Shown: positions 42,701 to 50,860, counted from the first letter of the stretch. The stretch is DNA of 64,000 nucleotides from Lichenostomus cassidix (GCA_008360975.2 CM039193.1:8422501-8486500); one strand, 5' to 3'. The notes: a model not told the origin generated them from the letters alone. Numbers and translations: made by a program.

Positions 42701-45009
42701 GTTAATGACAACCTACTTTCTTCTATCTATGATTTAACAAAGTAAAATACAGTCTTAAAACCCCACATAAACACTTCAACCCTTATTTTTAGAGGGGCTT
42801 CATTTACACACATCTTAAGACACAAGGATTTATTTCTGCAGCTTATTTTGAATCAGGAAAGTTCAAATCAGGGACAGCATCACCCACCAATAAATAAACT
42901 ATTCAGACACCAGGGCCATAAGATGAAGTATCCAAAATGACAGAATAGTCCACTTACATCAAATAAGAAACCAAGTCTTCTGTTAATGGCTTCCTGTATT
43001 TTGTTATCCCACACTGGCTCTATATAAACCATCTGTGCTACACACACTTCAAACCATCTTTCAGCTATCAACAGGGCTTCTGCAGTAAAACAAACAGTTA
43101 CTAATAGATGGATCTTAGAGACAGATTTTAAATCAAAAGGCACAGTGCTCCAGCGTTCTGTTATTAACAAAAGATCAGAACAAAACAGTGGAGAATCTTT
43201 TTTCTGCACACCCGTTAGTAACAGAATACAGAGATGAAAGATGAGGGGAGCAACATTCGCTATCACACTCCCTCAGACAGCACACAAGGAGTCTGGATTG
43301 AAAAAGTACTTCCAAGTGATCATTCTAAAAGAATTTTGTGACTTTTTCTTTTCTAACCAGAATCATGCAAACCAAAGGAAACTAGACAAAAAGCTATTGT
43401 TATTTGCAGTAACAAAAAAAAAAAAACATAATAAGGCATGTTGGAAACAAGTTACCAACGAAACTTAATCTGGTCTGCTAACTGGGGAGTATTAGGAGTT
43501 ACACAACTTCTCACAGGACTTGGCACACCCACCTCTCAGCTTTAGAAACAGGTAAAAAGTACCACACTTGACATGAAATAAACCTCTTTAGTCTTACTTA
43601 AAAGAAGAGGAGTTGCAACAATTGAGAGCCATAGCCTGTTAGGCTGATGAGATCTTCTAGACAATTGCTCATTGGTAACTTCTGTTCAGAAAAAGACTGA
43701 AACATTAGCAAATGTGAGTTCCTCACACACACACAAAAAAAAAAATAGGTGTGAATTAGGCGTGAATTATTGAGAGAAAATGTTTATAAGACAATCTGTG
43801 AATTAGTTGTATACCCGGTGGCGAACCTAAAGTGACTGTCATTCAAGTTAAGGGTATGCATAAAAAAAACCAGGAAGAGATCCACAATGCAGAATCAGAG
43901 CTGTGTAAGGGACAGAAGGAAAGAAACCCCCTCTCCATTTAAAGCATGCTTCCCACTAGCATACCTTCTGCTGAGGTACCTCTGGCCTCCCCTCCAGCAG
44001 CCCTGTTCTCAGCTAAAGCAGGAATCAGGAATGACAGCCAGCTCTCTGATTCACACTACTGCTTGCTCATACCATAAGGAAACCCAGTTTTTAAAGTGGA
44101 AAATAACTGCAAACGGGACATTATGAAATTTAGATTATTACTGGCGTGCTCAAAGACCTTTCTTATGGAAGCAGCGTGCATGTGTCCTAGGCATCCCAGA
44201 AGAATTAATCTGTGACACCCAAGTCACGGCAGGGTTTGCTCTGCCGAGTGTCACAACCAAGCGGGGCTGGGGGTGCGGGGTCTCTGCAGCTGCACAGGAC
44301 ACACGCAGCACCCGGCGGCAAATGCAGCCCATTCACGTGTAACTTCATCACTGCCACCGAAACGCGGCAGCCAGAGCCCATCTCTGCTCCAAAGGCTGCA
44401 GCACCCGAGGCAAGCAGGAATTACACTCGCAGGGCCTCGCTCGGGGCGGACGCGAGGCAGAGCGAACCCGCACCGGCCGCCCCCGCAGACCCCCGGCGGT
44501 GCCTCTCGGGGGTGTAGCCGGCTGCCCCGGGACCCCGCGGACAGAGCGGGGCCGAAGGAGCCCAACGACCCTCGGCTCCAGGCTGCGGCGGCACCGCCGC
44601 ATCCCACCGAGGGGCTCCGGGGAGCCGCAAGCCGCGCTGCAGGGTCGCGGCCCCGCTGCCTCCCGCACCGCTCCCCTCGCCCCCAGCCCACCCCGCACTG
44701 CCCCGCGCACCCCCGCCCGCCGCCACCCCCGGCCCCGCCGCCGCGGGCTCAGCGCAGGCCCCCGCCTAGCCCCATTCCCCCCGTGCCCCGGACCGGCCTC
44801 CCGGACCCCGGGCACCCCCCGGCGCCCTCCGTTACCGGTTCCCTCCGTTCCCTCCCCCCGCCCCGGCCGCTCCCGCCTGCCCCCGCGGCCCGGCCTGCCC
44901 CGCTCACCGTGTGCGAATGCAGGCTCTGGCTCGCCTCGATCTGCGCTGTCAGCGGCACCGTGTCGTCCAGCAGCACCTTGCCGGCCGGCGGCTTCTCCAT
45001 GAAGGCCAT
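12507..45009 (-). CDS. PXK: PXK (MONaKA), PX-domain pseudokinase with WH2-like tail, complete
   Basis: The minus-strand join of 18 coding exons is 45009..44908, 36589..36539, 35877..35830, 31677..31491, 29614..29537, 29367..29294, 28446..28372, 27551..27447, 27288..27187, 26519..26358, 25085..24968, 24518..24440, 22308..22260, 21504..21427, 21016..20930, 20340..20271, 19386..19324 and 12703..12507. It totals 1725 nt, giving 574 aa (578 in human). The order is a PX phosphoinositide-binding domain (about 15-125, with RRYSDFDLL at 54-62 and LPLPPKKLIGNM), a kinase-like domain (about 160-430), a Lys/Arg-rich segment (about 453-470), a Ser/Pro linker, a poly-proline run (about 514-530) and a WH2-like actin-binding motif, SRGALLSSIQNFQKGTL, near the C-terminus. 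The HRD motif reads HLH (288-290) and DFG reads DLE (305-307), so it is a pseudokinase. PXK acts on endosomes in receptor trafficking and is reported to bind Na,K-ATPase. Confidence 0.97.
12704..19323 (-). other. PXK intron 17
   Basis: A 6.6-kb intron. The sequence is A/T-rich and unique-looking. No gene, RNA or recognisable transposon was seen. Open frames here lack domains and homology that I can recognise. Confidence 0.75.
19324..19386 (-). CDS. PXK: PXK exon 17
   Basis: Residues 489-509, the Ser/Pro linker GSGASSPLTSPSSPTPPSTA. The acceptor is TTTTATTTAG and the donor CAG|GTAAGT, both phase 1. Confidence 0.94.
20271..20340 (-). CDS. PXK: PXK exon 16
   Basis: Residues 466-488, beginning KSKRSANESGEEHSAKYSN. 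The acceptor is CCCTTTTAAAG and the donor CAG|GTAACT in phase 1. Confidence 0.93.
20930..21016 (-). CDS. PXK: PXK exon 15 (basic segment)
   Basis: Residues 437-465, IHQHRRLTRAQSHHGSEEE followed by the basic run KKRKKILARK. The acceptor TTAATTTTGAAG is pyrimidine-poor but gives the family sequence. The donor is AAA|GTAAGC. Confidence 0.92.
21427..21504 (-). CDS. PXK: PXK exon 14
   Basis: Residues 411-436, IPTKLKEALKISKECIEKRL and TEEQKL, the end of the kinase-like region. The donor is TTG|GTAATG. Confidence 0.93.
22260..22308 (-). CDS. PXK: PXK exon 13
   Basis: Completes residue 394 and encodes to 410, LFSDVLLTNSEKPQFK. The donor is AAG|GTAGAG. Confidence 0.93.
24440..24518 (-). CDS. PXK: PXK exon 12
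   Basis: Residues 368-393 plus two bases, VSVLESILTCEALKNGMPTV then SRLLQM. The donor is GCC|GTAAGT in phase 2. Confidence 0.93.
24968..25085 (-). CDS. PXK: PXK exon 11
   Basis: Residues 329-367 plus one base, TLEGVDVHCFGHLLYEMTYG then RPPDTIPVESFPPAPSVFV. This corresponds to the kinase-fold alpha-F region. The donor is TTG|GTTAGT. Confidence 0.94.
25086..26357 (-). other. PXK intron 10
   Basis: 1.27 kb of A/T-rich sequence with nothing recognised. Confidence 0.8.
26358..26519 (-). CDS. PXK: PXK exon 10 (degenerate catalytic loop)
   Basis: Residues 275-328. The catalytic loop reads GHLHSANVML, with His in place of the HRD aspartate but Asn293 retained. The metal-binding DFG is LDLEN. The acceptor is TTTTTTTCAG and the donor AAT|GTAAGA. 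Confidence 0.96.
27187..27288 (-). CDS. PXK: PXK exon 9
   Basis: Residues 241-274, AKPKDPFLKKYCNPKKIQGL then ELQQIKTYGRQILE. The donor is GAG|GTACTT. Confidence 0.95.
27447..27551 (-). CDS. PXK: PXK exon 8
   Basis: Residues 206-240, HPYIYKITFATANESSALV then IRPFSEKGTLKDLIYK, the N-lobe of the kinase-like fold. The donor is AAG|GTAAGA. Confidence 0.95.
28164..28185. repeat. Perfect 22-bp palindrome
   Basis: TAATAATCCTG followed immediately by CAGGATTATTA with no spacer. It is in PXK intron 7. Confidence 0.95.
28233..28250. repeat. Perfect 18-bp palindrome
   Basis: AAAGGTTTG followed by CAAACCTTT with no spacer, 47 bp from the 22-bp palindrome in the same intron. Confidence 0.95.
28372..28446 (-). 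CDS. PXK: PXK exon 7
   Basis: Residues 181-205, ADLGPDKYLSDRDLQYAVKL then LSSCS. The acceptor is TTTATTTCCAG and the donor TCT|GTGAGT. Confidence 0.94.
29294..29367 (-). CDS. PXK: PXK exon 6
   Basis: Completes Gly156 and runs to 180, GWRIRKKYFLMKIKNQPKER then LVLSW. The donor is TGG|GTATCT. Confidence 0.94.
29537..29614 (-). CDS. PXK: PXK exon 5
   Basis: Residues 130-155 plus one base, EIALQHVSMFFRSEPKWEVV then EPLKDI, the linker from the PX to the kinase-like domain. The acceptor is TTTTTTCTCTCCAG. Confidence 0.94.
29615..31490 (-). other. PXK intron 4
   Basis: 1.9 kb of A/T-rich sequence with no recognised element. Confidence 0.8.
31491..31677 (-). CDS. PXK: PXK exon 4 (PX domain core)
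   Basis: Residues 68-129 plus one base, ISTLSLPLPPKKLIGNMERE to ELVKKFLDPNSYSVNYT. It includes the PX-domain proline-rich loop and the conserved ERQKGLQ segment. Confidence 0.96.
31678..35829 (-). other. PXK intron 3
   Basis: 4.15 kb of A/T-rich sequence. An open frame of 105 codons at 33282-33599 (plus) shows no domain and was not accepted. Nothing else was recognised. Confidence 0.75.
35830..35877 (-). CDS. PXK: PXK exon 3
   Basis: Residues 52-67, IVRRYSDFDLLNNSLQ. It carries the PX phosphoinositide-binding RRYSDF motif. The acceptor is CTTTTATTTTACAG. Confidence 0.95.
36539..36589 (-). CDS. PXK: PXK exon 2
   Basis: Residues 35-51, EYIIRVQRGVSTENSWQ. The acceptor is CCTTTTATTAG and the donor CAG|GTAATT. 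Confidence 0.95.
36590..44907 (-). other. PXK intron 1
   Basis: 8.3 kb, the longest intron here. Mostly A/T-rich unique sequence with short A-runs (for example near 43412 and 43731), turning GC-rich as it enters the promoter island at about 44.2 kb. No exon, RNA gene or transposon was recognised. Confidence 0.75.
44908..45009 (-). CDS. PXK: PXK exon 1 coding part
   Basis: Residues 1-34, MAFMEKPPAGKVLLDDTVPL then TAQIEASQSLHSHT, nearly identical to human. The donor is ACG|GTGAGC in phase 0. The ATG lies inside the CpG island. Confidence 0.97.
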
Positions 45010-45195
45010 AGCGGAGCTGGGAGCGGGAGAACCGGCGCCGCCAACCCGCTTCCCGGGGCAGCTCCCGGCGCGGCCGCCGCTGTCAACACGGCAGCGCCAC
45101 CGCCGCCGCGGGGCCTTAGCGCCGCCGCCCGCCGCTGCCAACACCGCCGCCAGGGGGCGCCGCTCCGCGCTCCGTGAGGGTCCCGCCCCGGGAGA

Positions 45196-45470
45196 GGGGA
45201 CACGGCGGGATGGGGACACACGGCGGGATGGGGACACACGGCGGGAGGGGGACACACGGCCGGGATGGGGACACGGCCGGGATGGGGACACACAGAGGGA
45301 TGGGGACACACAGAGGGATGGGGACACACGGCCGGGATGGGGACACACGGAGGGAGGGGGACACACGGCCGGGATGGGGACACACGGCCGGGATGGGAAC
45401 ACACGGCCGGGATGGGGACACATGGCCGGGAGAGGGACACACGGCGGGGATGGGGACACGGGGAGGTTCG
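45196..45470. repeat. G-rich minisatellite, about 15 copies of an 18-20-bp unit
   Basis: Units of the form cgggatggggacacacggc recur about 15 times with small variations (acag for acgg, ggaggg for gggatg). It starts about 190 bp upstream of the PXK ATG. GGG and GGGG tracts every few bases on the plus strand could form G-quadruplexes. Confidence 0.95.
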
Positions 45471-45597
45471 TCCCCGCGGGCAATAGCGGGGGAAGGAGCT
45501 GGAGGGGAAGCCATGAGCGCAGGAGAGTCGCCCTGCCGCCCAAGCCTTCCGCGCCCGGTGCTCCCGGTGGCACCGACAGCGGCGGCAGCAGCTGCAG

Positions 45598-45679
45598 CCC
45601 CGGCGGGATCAAGCCCGGAGGGATCAGCCCCGGCGGGATCAAGCCCGGAGGGATCAGCCCCGGCGGGATCAGCCCCGGC
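45598..45679. repeat. 30-bp tandem repeat, about 2.7 copies
   Basis: The unit ccccggcgggatcaagcccg followed by gagggatcag occurs twice perfectly and then partially. It is 130 bp beyond the G-rich minisatellite in the same island. Confidence 0.93.
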
Positions 45680-45720
45680 AGACCGCTGGTCCTCTCAGAG
45701 AGACCAGGAAACTGAAAAGG

Positions 45721-47494
45721 GCTGGTGCGCTTGCTGCTCTTTACCTTTTGGGGTGTTTTGTGTAGTTAATAATATAATCAGCATATCCCATGCATTCTAC
45801 TAAATGTCTAGATTTTAGGGTTTGGAGCTGATTTTTGGTGGGGTTTTAGTTTTTGGTTTTTTAAAACACAGATTTAAAGCTGTTAACAATTGTATTCCAT
45901 GACATGACTTTGATCGCAGCAGCATAAGAAACTTTCTATTTTAGTACTCCTTAGTGCTTGGCAATCCAGAAGCTGGACACCTGTCTGCATTTCCTCTTTT
46001 TACACCATACACAGGAATTACTCTCACTTAAGATGTTGTAAGACTGCAGAGTTGGAGTTTGTCACACACCTGGAGCAGGTGTCATAAACAGCCTGATCTC
46101 TCTGTCTTGCAGCTTCATGTTGAGAGGAAAATGGGCTGTGTTGCTGTGGCTCAGCAGCCAGGCTGGAATTTCCCCAACTACTATTCCTGCAGTTATCCAG
46201 GTCAAGCATAGCTCTGGTTCATTTTGTTAATAAGACAAATTCCCACCTGGAGAGGCATGTGAACAAGGAGCAGGGTAAGGAGCAGGCTTGCTTTGACAAA
46301 GTGCTTTTTCCAGCAAAAGCCAGTGACAGGCAGTGACCCGAAGCAGAAGGAAACGGGAAGTGAAGCAGCTCCTACAAACAAGAGATAAGAAAACCTCTTC
46401 CTAATTACTGCCTCCACGTTGCAAACAGGCCAAACTCCAAGCTTTGGAAAGAGAAGGCATGGAGTCAAACACCTGAAACATTTCCCCTCCCTCTACTCCA
46501 GTGTGACTAACACCTGAGTGAAGCACACTCAGGCATTGCAGCTGTTTTACCAGTAGTTTTCATCACAGGTTGAGGAGAAACTCTCTTTTCATAGGAGACA
46601 ACTGCTGAGGCTATTTGCAGTCAAAAAATAAATTTGAACACATTTCTGCTGCAGAGAACATGCGGGGATAACAGACTCTTTGCCAGAAAGTTTTATGAGC
46701 CACCCATTGAAGGCCTTACTCCTGATAGCCTCAATCATTCCTAAAGATGTTATGGTATAATAATCTCATGCCACCACTAAAATAATTCAACCCAGATGAT
46801 TTACTAATGAACTTGTAAAAAGTCTACTTTACGAATGTACTTTCAGTGGACAAAGGGAAATACATGTTCACACAGCCAAGCAAGGAGAGAGAAGCCAAAT
46901 ACTCAGTACTCAAATCATCTGTCCTTGCTTGTCTTGCCCTCAGGAGCAAAAATAAAGTAAGTACAAGTCAAGACAAAATATTTTTTTAAAAGTCTCCTTC
47001 ACTCTGCTTCTGGTTGCAGGTGAAACACCAGCTGGAGCTGCCATGGAGATTACAACACATCTCGCAGTACACCTGTGTCAGTACCTCCACTTCTGTTCCG
47101 CTTGTTAAACACAGCATTGTCCCCTCCCCTGACGCTTGTTGGCAATACAGCTGCTTTGTACAGAAGGAACAAGTTTTAACTGAACTTTGCTGGTGTGCAC
47201 TGTGACTTTACCAGAAAGAACAGCCTCAACATGAGCCCCACCAGTCCAAACTTCCCTCTGTGGCAGCACAAAGGCTTGTCTAAATGTGCCACTTTGCTAC
47301 AGCAAGTGCCTAGTTCTGTTGGTTTCACCTTGGCAGCGAAACCCATCACAGTGAAAAAAAAGAAAAGCTCTAAGTTTAATGCAGTTCTAGCAAGGATAAG
47401 TTTGTGCACTGTTGTTCAAACATTTTGAAAGTTTTTTGCTGCAAATTTACTGGGTTAAATTATGTCACATAAAAAGACAGAGTCAAAACCAAGT
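45721..47494. other. Intergenic DNA between PXK and HTD2/RPP14
   Basis: 1.8 kb between the PXK promoter island and the proposed end of the RPP14/HTD2 transcript. I see no gene, RNA or recognised repeat. Confidence 0.7.
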
Positions 47495-47539
47495 ATGCAT
47501 TGATTCTGGCCTTTATACTGAAGTAGCACATGATGAACA
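47495..47539 (-). terminator. Proposed 3' end of the RPP14/HTD2 transcript
   Basis: A variant polyadenylation hexamer TATAAA (minus, 47518-47513) follows the HTD2 stop by about 22 nt and precedes a GT-rich stretch. No canonical AATAAA is close by. This assignment is an inference. Confidence 0.4.
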
Positions 47540-48064
47540 CTAACTCTCTGGCACCATGACTTTCACCATGCCTTCCATAACAGTTTTTCCACTTTCTCTG
47601 ACCTGACATGATACAGCAATGTGTGCAATAGAACCCTTCAGTCGTTTCACTTCTGCTGCAGCTGTAACTTCTTCACCAACATACAAAGGAGCTGGAAACC
47701 GGATCTCTTGGGAAAGAAATATACATCCTTGACCAGGCATTTTGGTACCCAGAACTGCAGAAATAAGTCCATTGATCAGAACTCCATGGACAACAGTTCT
47801 CCCAAACCTAGACTTCTTTGCAAACTCTTCATTTAAATGCAAAGGATTTGTGTCACCTGTTAAATAAGAAAAAGTAACTACATCATTCTGTGTAAAAGCC
47901 TTGTTAAGTTCAGCTTTGTCTCCAACCTTTATGTGTAAATTCTGAAGTACAGGGTGTCCAAGGAGTGAGTTGATAAACGTTAGCTTTGTCAAGGCTCTTT
48001 GCTGGAAAATCCCTCCAGAAATTCCATGCCTGAAGAGCTGCAACATTTCCAGGAACTTCTTCAT
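47540..48064 (-). CDS. HTD2: HTD2, mitochondrial 3-hydroxyacyl-thioester dehydratase type 2
   Basis: A single-exon frame of 174 aa (about 168 in human). It is a MaoC/hot-dog-fold dehydratase that removes water from 3-hydroxyacyl thioesters in the mitochondrial type II fatty-acid synthesis pathway, which supplies octanoate for lipoate. Residues 1-30 are basic and hydrophobic ([18 protein letters not shown]), fitting a mitochondrial presequence. The hydratase-2 motif [16 protein letters not shown] spans 67-82, with catalytic Asp71 and His76. [18 protein letters not shown] follows as usual in the family. It lies in the RPP14 last exon, 22 nt after the RPP14 stop. This repeats the bicistronic arrangement known in other vertebrates. 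Translation by reinitiation or from an alternatively spliced mRNA cannot be decided from sequence. The start is the first in-frame ATG after the RPP14 stop. Confidence 0.96.
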   Translation of the reverse strand: MKKFLEMLQLFRHGISGGIFQQRALTKLTFINSLLGHPVLQNLHIKVGDKAELNKAFTQNDVVTFSYLTGDTNPLHLNEEFAKKSRFGRTVVHGVLINGLISAVLGTKMPGQGCIFLSQEIRFPAPLYVGEEVTAAAEVKRLKGSIAHIAVSCQVRESGKTVMEGMVKVMVPES

Positions 48065-48086
48065 GCAGCCAAACCAAAAACCGCAT

Positions 48087-48143
48087 TCAGTCCAAGACTA
48101 ATTCTCTACTGTTGCCAGATAACGCAAGTAGAAATGGAGATGT
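48087..48143 (-). CDS. RPP14: RPP14 exon 5 coding part
   Basis: Residues 105-122, [18 protein letters not shown], then TGA. The acceptor is CCCCAAACTAG. The same exon continues into HTD2. Confidence 0.94.
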   Translation of the reverse strand, partial: TSPFLLALSGNSRELVLD

Positions 48144-50563
48144 CTAGTTTGGGGAAAGAAAAAACAAACAAAAACCAACTAAAGCCTTAAAAAACCTATC
48201 AAGTGCACTCAAAGCTGAAAATACTTGCATTTTCCTTCTACCTGAAAGATTAAAAACCTAGAGTTATGCCCAAGCAGATTTTTGTCTAGCCGTGGCTTGA
48301 GAAACAAAGAATTCTCAGAACTCATTTTATTAAGCAGCATCCTCTGGAAAAAAATAAACTGTTGAAGTGCATGTTCATACATGCATTGTTAAAATGCATG
48401 ACAGTGATCATTAAAAAGGTAAGAAGTGGACCAAGATGTGGGTCATGAACAACACTTACCAGAAATTATTTTCTTGCGGATGTACTAATGACATCAGGAC
48501 TTGTCACTAGACTGAAACCATAAAGTAAGTAATGAGACAGCCACTCCTGTCACATTGTACAGGATTCATTTTAAGATGAGAACTGCTCAAAAACAGGCCC
48601 ACACACCTGCACTGAAAAGCACTTCACTCCCAAACCAGGGCATTTTTACATCTAGGCCATCTTTCTATGAAAAGACAGCAGGCTCAGACAGCCAGCCAAG
48701 CTTAGAGCCAGAGCTGACAATCTGGGGGAATGCACCCAGCCCCACAGGGTTTTACCTGCAGCACACGGAAGGCACACCTCCTGTTCTGATAGAAGCCCAG
48801 CAGGGTTAGAGCACTCCACAGCTTGACAAGACCACTAAGTAAAATGAAGACAAAATATATTAATAAAATTTGGAGTTTCCTGTTTGCCTGCAGCATAAAC
48901 ATCTCCAATAAAAAACACATTATGCAAAGAGTAATAAAACCTTAACGGAGTTTAACAGCAGGTAATTTCACCAAAGAGTTCTAGTAGCAAAACTATGTCT
49001 TGAAGGATTATTGCAGTGGCTGCAGTCTCTTGTCTTTGACACAGAGGTATGTACTGTAACTCAAGTTCACTTTACCAGCCCTGTTCTTGTTCTCTCTGGT
49101 GCATTTAAGCTCCTTCTTCACCTACATCACCTGCAGTTGCCTTCACCATTTACAGTAACCATTCTCATCTGTACTATAGAAAGAGATTTAAAGTCACTAC
49201 TTCAACAGTGCTTAGTTCCTGTCTTAAAATCATTAAAACCATTCTGGTTTAAAGCAGGAATAATAACATAATGATGCACAAAGTTACCAAGACTAAGTAA
49301 TTATTTTCTGCATGCCCTATGCAAATATCTGCAAGTTAGGCTTAATTCCTCAAAGACCATTCTTAGCTTAAGAGTTCTGTTTTCTTACGAAAAATACTTT
49401 GATGGCATGGAAGCACATACTAACTGCACCTTACCTGCTAATAACTCTTAATATAGCAGACAGAGTTTTTTCCTCATATGTTAAAACATCAACAGGCAAA
49501 GCTGCTCCAACCTATGAAAAAAAAGTTATTTATTAAGTACCATCCTATGCTCTTATAATGGTTTATAAGCAACTGATTTCAAACCCAGAATGTGACACCA
49601 TTAAAAGTGTTATAGTTACGCTCAAATCTCTCACAGGTGCTACAGCTACAACATCACTGGACTTTAAACAGCATCTTTCCTCTCAGAGTTCTTTAGAAGC
49701 CGCTTTTATTTCCACACTACAGCTGGAGAAATGCAGACACAGAGGTGACGCGACCTGCTTAAAGTCACCCAGGAATAAAGAGAGCAAGAACGGTACTCCA
49801 GGACTTTCCCATCCACAAAGCTGTTCCCTTCCCACCGTTCTCTTTTTAAAGCCTCTTACAGCAAAAGCATCAATACCACAAATTCTAAAAAGAGGTATCA
49901 AAGAACGGTTTGAGCTGGAAGGGATGTTAAAGTTCATCCAGTTCTAGCCCCGCTGTCATGGTCAGAGACACCTTCCACCAAACCAGACTGCTCCAAGCCC
50001 CGTCCAGCCCGGCCCTGAACACAGCCAAGGATGGCTGAAACCACTTGACTACGGACACTGAACCGAACCGCACAGCTTCACTAGGGCAAGTGAGAAAGTG
50101 GGCTGGCGAGCAGGTAACCGGGGGGTACCAGAGGGTCAAACCCGATACATTTACCCAGCCTCGCCGGCTCCTCCTTCGGCTCCTCCTTCGGCCCCTCTCC
50201 CCTCGCTCGGACACTGCTCTGCAGCCAGAGCGGCTGTTCGGGGGACAAGCTCCCGCTCCCGCAAGGCTCCCCCTGCCCAGCCCGGAGCCAGCCGAACAGA
50301 CCCCATTCCCGATCGCACCTCTCCGTGCAGCTCCCTCAGCGCAGTCACCACCAGCTGCTTGAACTGCGCGGCGTTCGGCCGGGCCCCGCCGTCGGGCAGC
50401 TCCCTGCGGGAAGGAGCACAGAGGGTTCAGGAGGGTCTGTCGGGGTCTCGGGGGTGGCGGGTCGGGCCGGGGGGGACAGGGGTGTCGCTCACAGGCGCAC
50501 GCGCAGATAGTGGTGCTCGGCCGCGCGCCGCAGCACGCGCCGCTCGAACTCGGCCGCCGCCAT
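48087..50563 (-). CDS. RPP14: RPP14, ribonuclease P/MRP 14-kDa subunit, complete
   Basis: The minus-strand join is 50563..50493, 50403..50319, 49511..49435, 48834..48756 and 48143..48087, encoding 122 aa (124 in human). RPP14 is a protein subunit of nuclear RNase P, which matures tRNA 5' ends, and belongs to the RPP14/POP5 fold family. Recognisable segments are [61 protein letters not shown], and a C-terminus [10 protein letters not shown] identical to my recollection of the human one. All junctions are GT-AG and in frame. The N-terminal [20 protein letters not shown] differs from human, as is common for this protein. The final exon also carries HTD2 downstream. Confidence 0.96.
48756..48834 (-). 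CDS. RPP14: RPP14 exon 4
   Basis: Completes Ser78 and runs to 104, [20 protein letters not shown] then AFRVLQ. The acceptor is CATTTTACTTAG and the donor CAG|GTAAAA. Confidence 0.95.
49435..49511 (-). CDS. RPP14: RPP14 exon 3
   Basis: Residues 53-77 plus two bases, [20 protein letters not shown] then LRVIS. The acceptor is CTTTTTTTTCATAG and the donor CAG|GTAAGG. Confidence 0.95.
49898..50047 (-). mobile_element. CR1 LINE 3' fragment, 5'-truncated
   Basis: The plus strand reads aacggtttgagctggaaggg, then ttcatccagttctagccccg, then gacaccttccaccaaaccag. This is the well-known reverse complement of the avian CR1 3' end (consensus agaatggtttgggttggaaggg). It is an old, diverged copy of about 150 bp in RPP14 intron 2, in the same orientation as the gene. 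Confidence 0.85.
50319..50403 (-). CDS. RPP14: RPP14 exon 2
   Basis: Completes Leu24 and runs to 52, [19 protein letters not shown] then TALRELHGE. The acceptor is CTTCCCGCAG and the donor GAG|GTGCGA. Confidence 0.95.
50493..50563 (-). CDS. RPP14: RPP14 exon 1 coding part
   Basis: Residues 1-23 plus two bases, [20 protein letters not shown] then RVR. The donor is GCCT|GTGAGC in phase 2. The ATG is in a CpG island with a GCGGGGAATGG context. Confidence 0.93.
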
Positions 50564-50661
50564 TCCCCGCCCCGCCGGGCCGCGCGCGCCGCCGCGCGCC
50601 CCCGCCCAGCCAATGCCGGCGCGGCACCGCCCCCCATCTACGGCGGCCGCGCGGGGTCCGT

Positions 50662-50675
50662 GTCGCCATGGCAAC
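50662..50675. promoter_or_regulatory. RFX X-box-like site GTCGCCATGGCAAC
   Basis: Two RFX half-sites, GTCGCC and GGCAAC, in inverted arrangement with a 2-bp spacer, one mismatch from a perfect palindromic X-box. It lies about 100 bp upstream of the RPP14 ATG. RFX binding is inferred from the motif. Confidence 0.6.
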
Positions 50676-50730
50676 CGCGCGGCACTCTCTGCGCGCGACC
50701 GCCCCGAGCCAGGTGTCCCCGGCAGGGAAC

Positions 50731-50826
50731 GCCCCGAGCGCGGCCCCGAGCGCGGCCCCGAGCGCGGCCCCGAGCGCGGCCCCGAGCGCGGCCCCGAGCG
50801 CGGCCCCGAGCGCGGCCCCGAGCGCG
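50731..50826. repeat. Perfect 12-bp minisatellite, eight copies
   Basis: GCCCCGAGCGCG is repeated eight times without a mismatch. The unit is a multiple of three, so reading frames on both strands stay open across it (Ala-Pro-Ser-Ala type repeats). It is within the RPP14 upstream island. Confidence 0.97.
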
Positions 50827-50860
50827 GAGCAAGGCGAGAGCAGTGCTGGGGGCTGAGACG

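Larger units (their letters stand above)
44350..45720. promoter_or_regulatory. CpG island with the PXK promoter
   Basis: A G+C- and CpG-dense stretch around PXK exon 1. Long open frames on both strands here are a by-product of base composition. The minisatellites upstream of PXK are listed separately. Confidence 0.8.
50160..50860. promoter_or_regulatory. CpG island with the RPP14/HTD2 promoter
   Basis: A G+C- and CpG-rich stretch covering RPP14 exons 1-2 and upstream DNA. A CCAAT box (plus, 50610-50614) lies about 47 bp upstream of the RPP14 ATG. No partner gene was recognised on the plus strand. Confidence 0.8.

Noticed and set aside
45196..45470. Regularly repeated units as a possible CRISPR array
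   Set aside because: The units are contiguous with no unique spacers, and the context is vertebrate. This is a minisatellite.
44749..45642. Minus-strand frame of 297 codons upstream of PXK
   Set aside because: It is the in-frame extension of PXK exon 1 through repeat DNA. The conserved start is the internal MAFMEKPP at 45009.
44273..45715. Plus-strand frame of 480 codons opposite PXK exon 1
   Set aside because: It reads through the CpG island and the minisatellite in GDT/HGRDG-type repeats, antisense to a verified exon.
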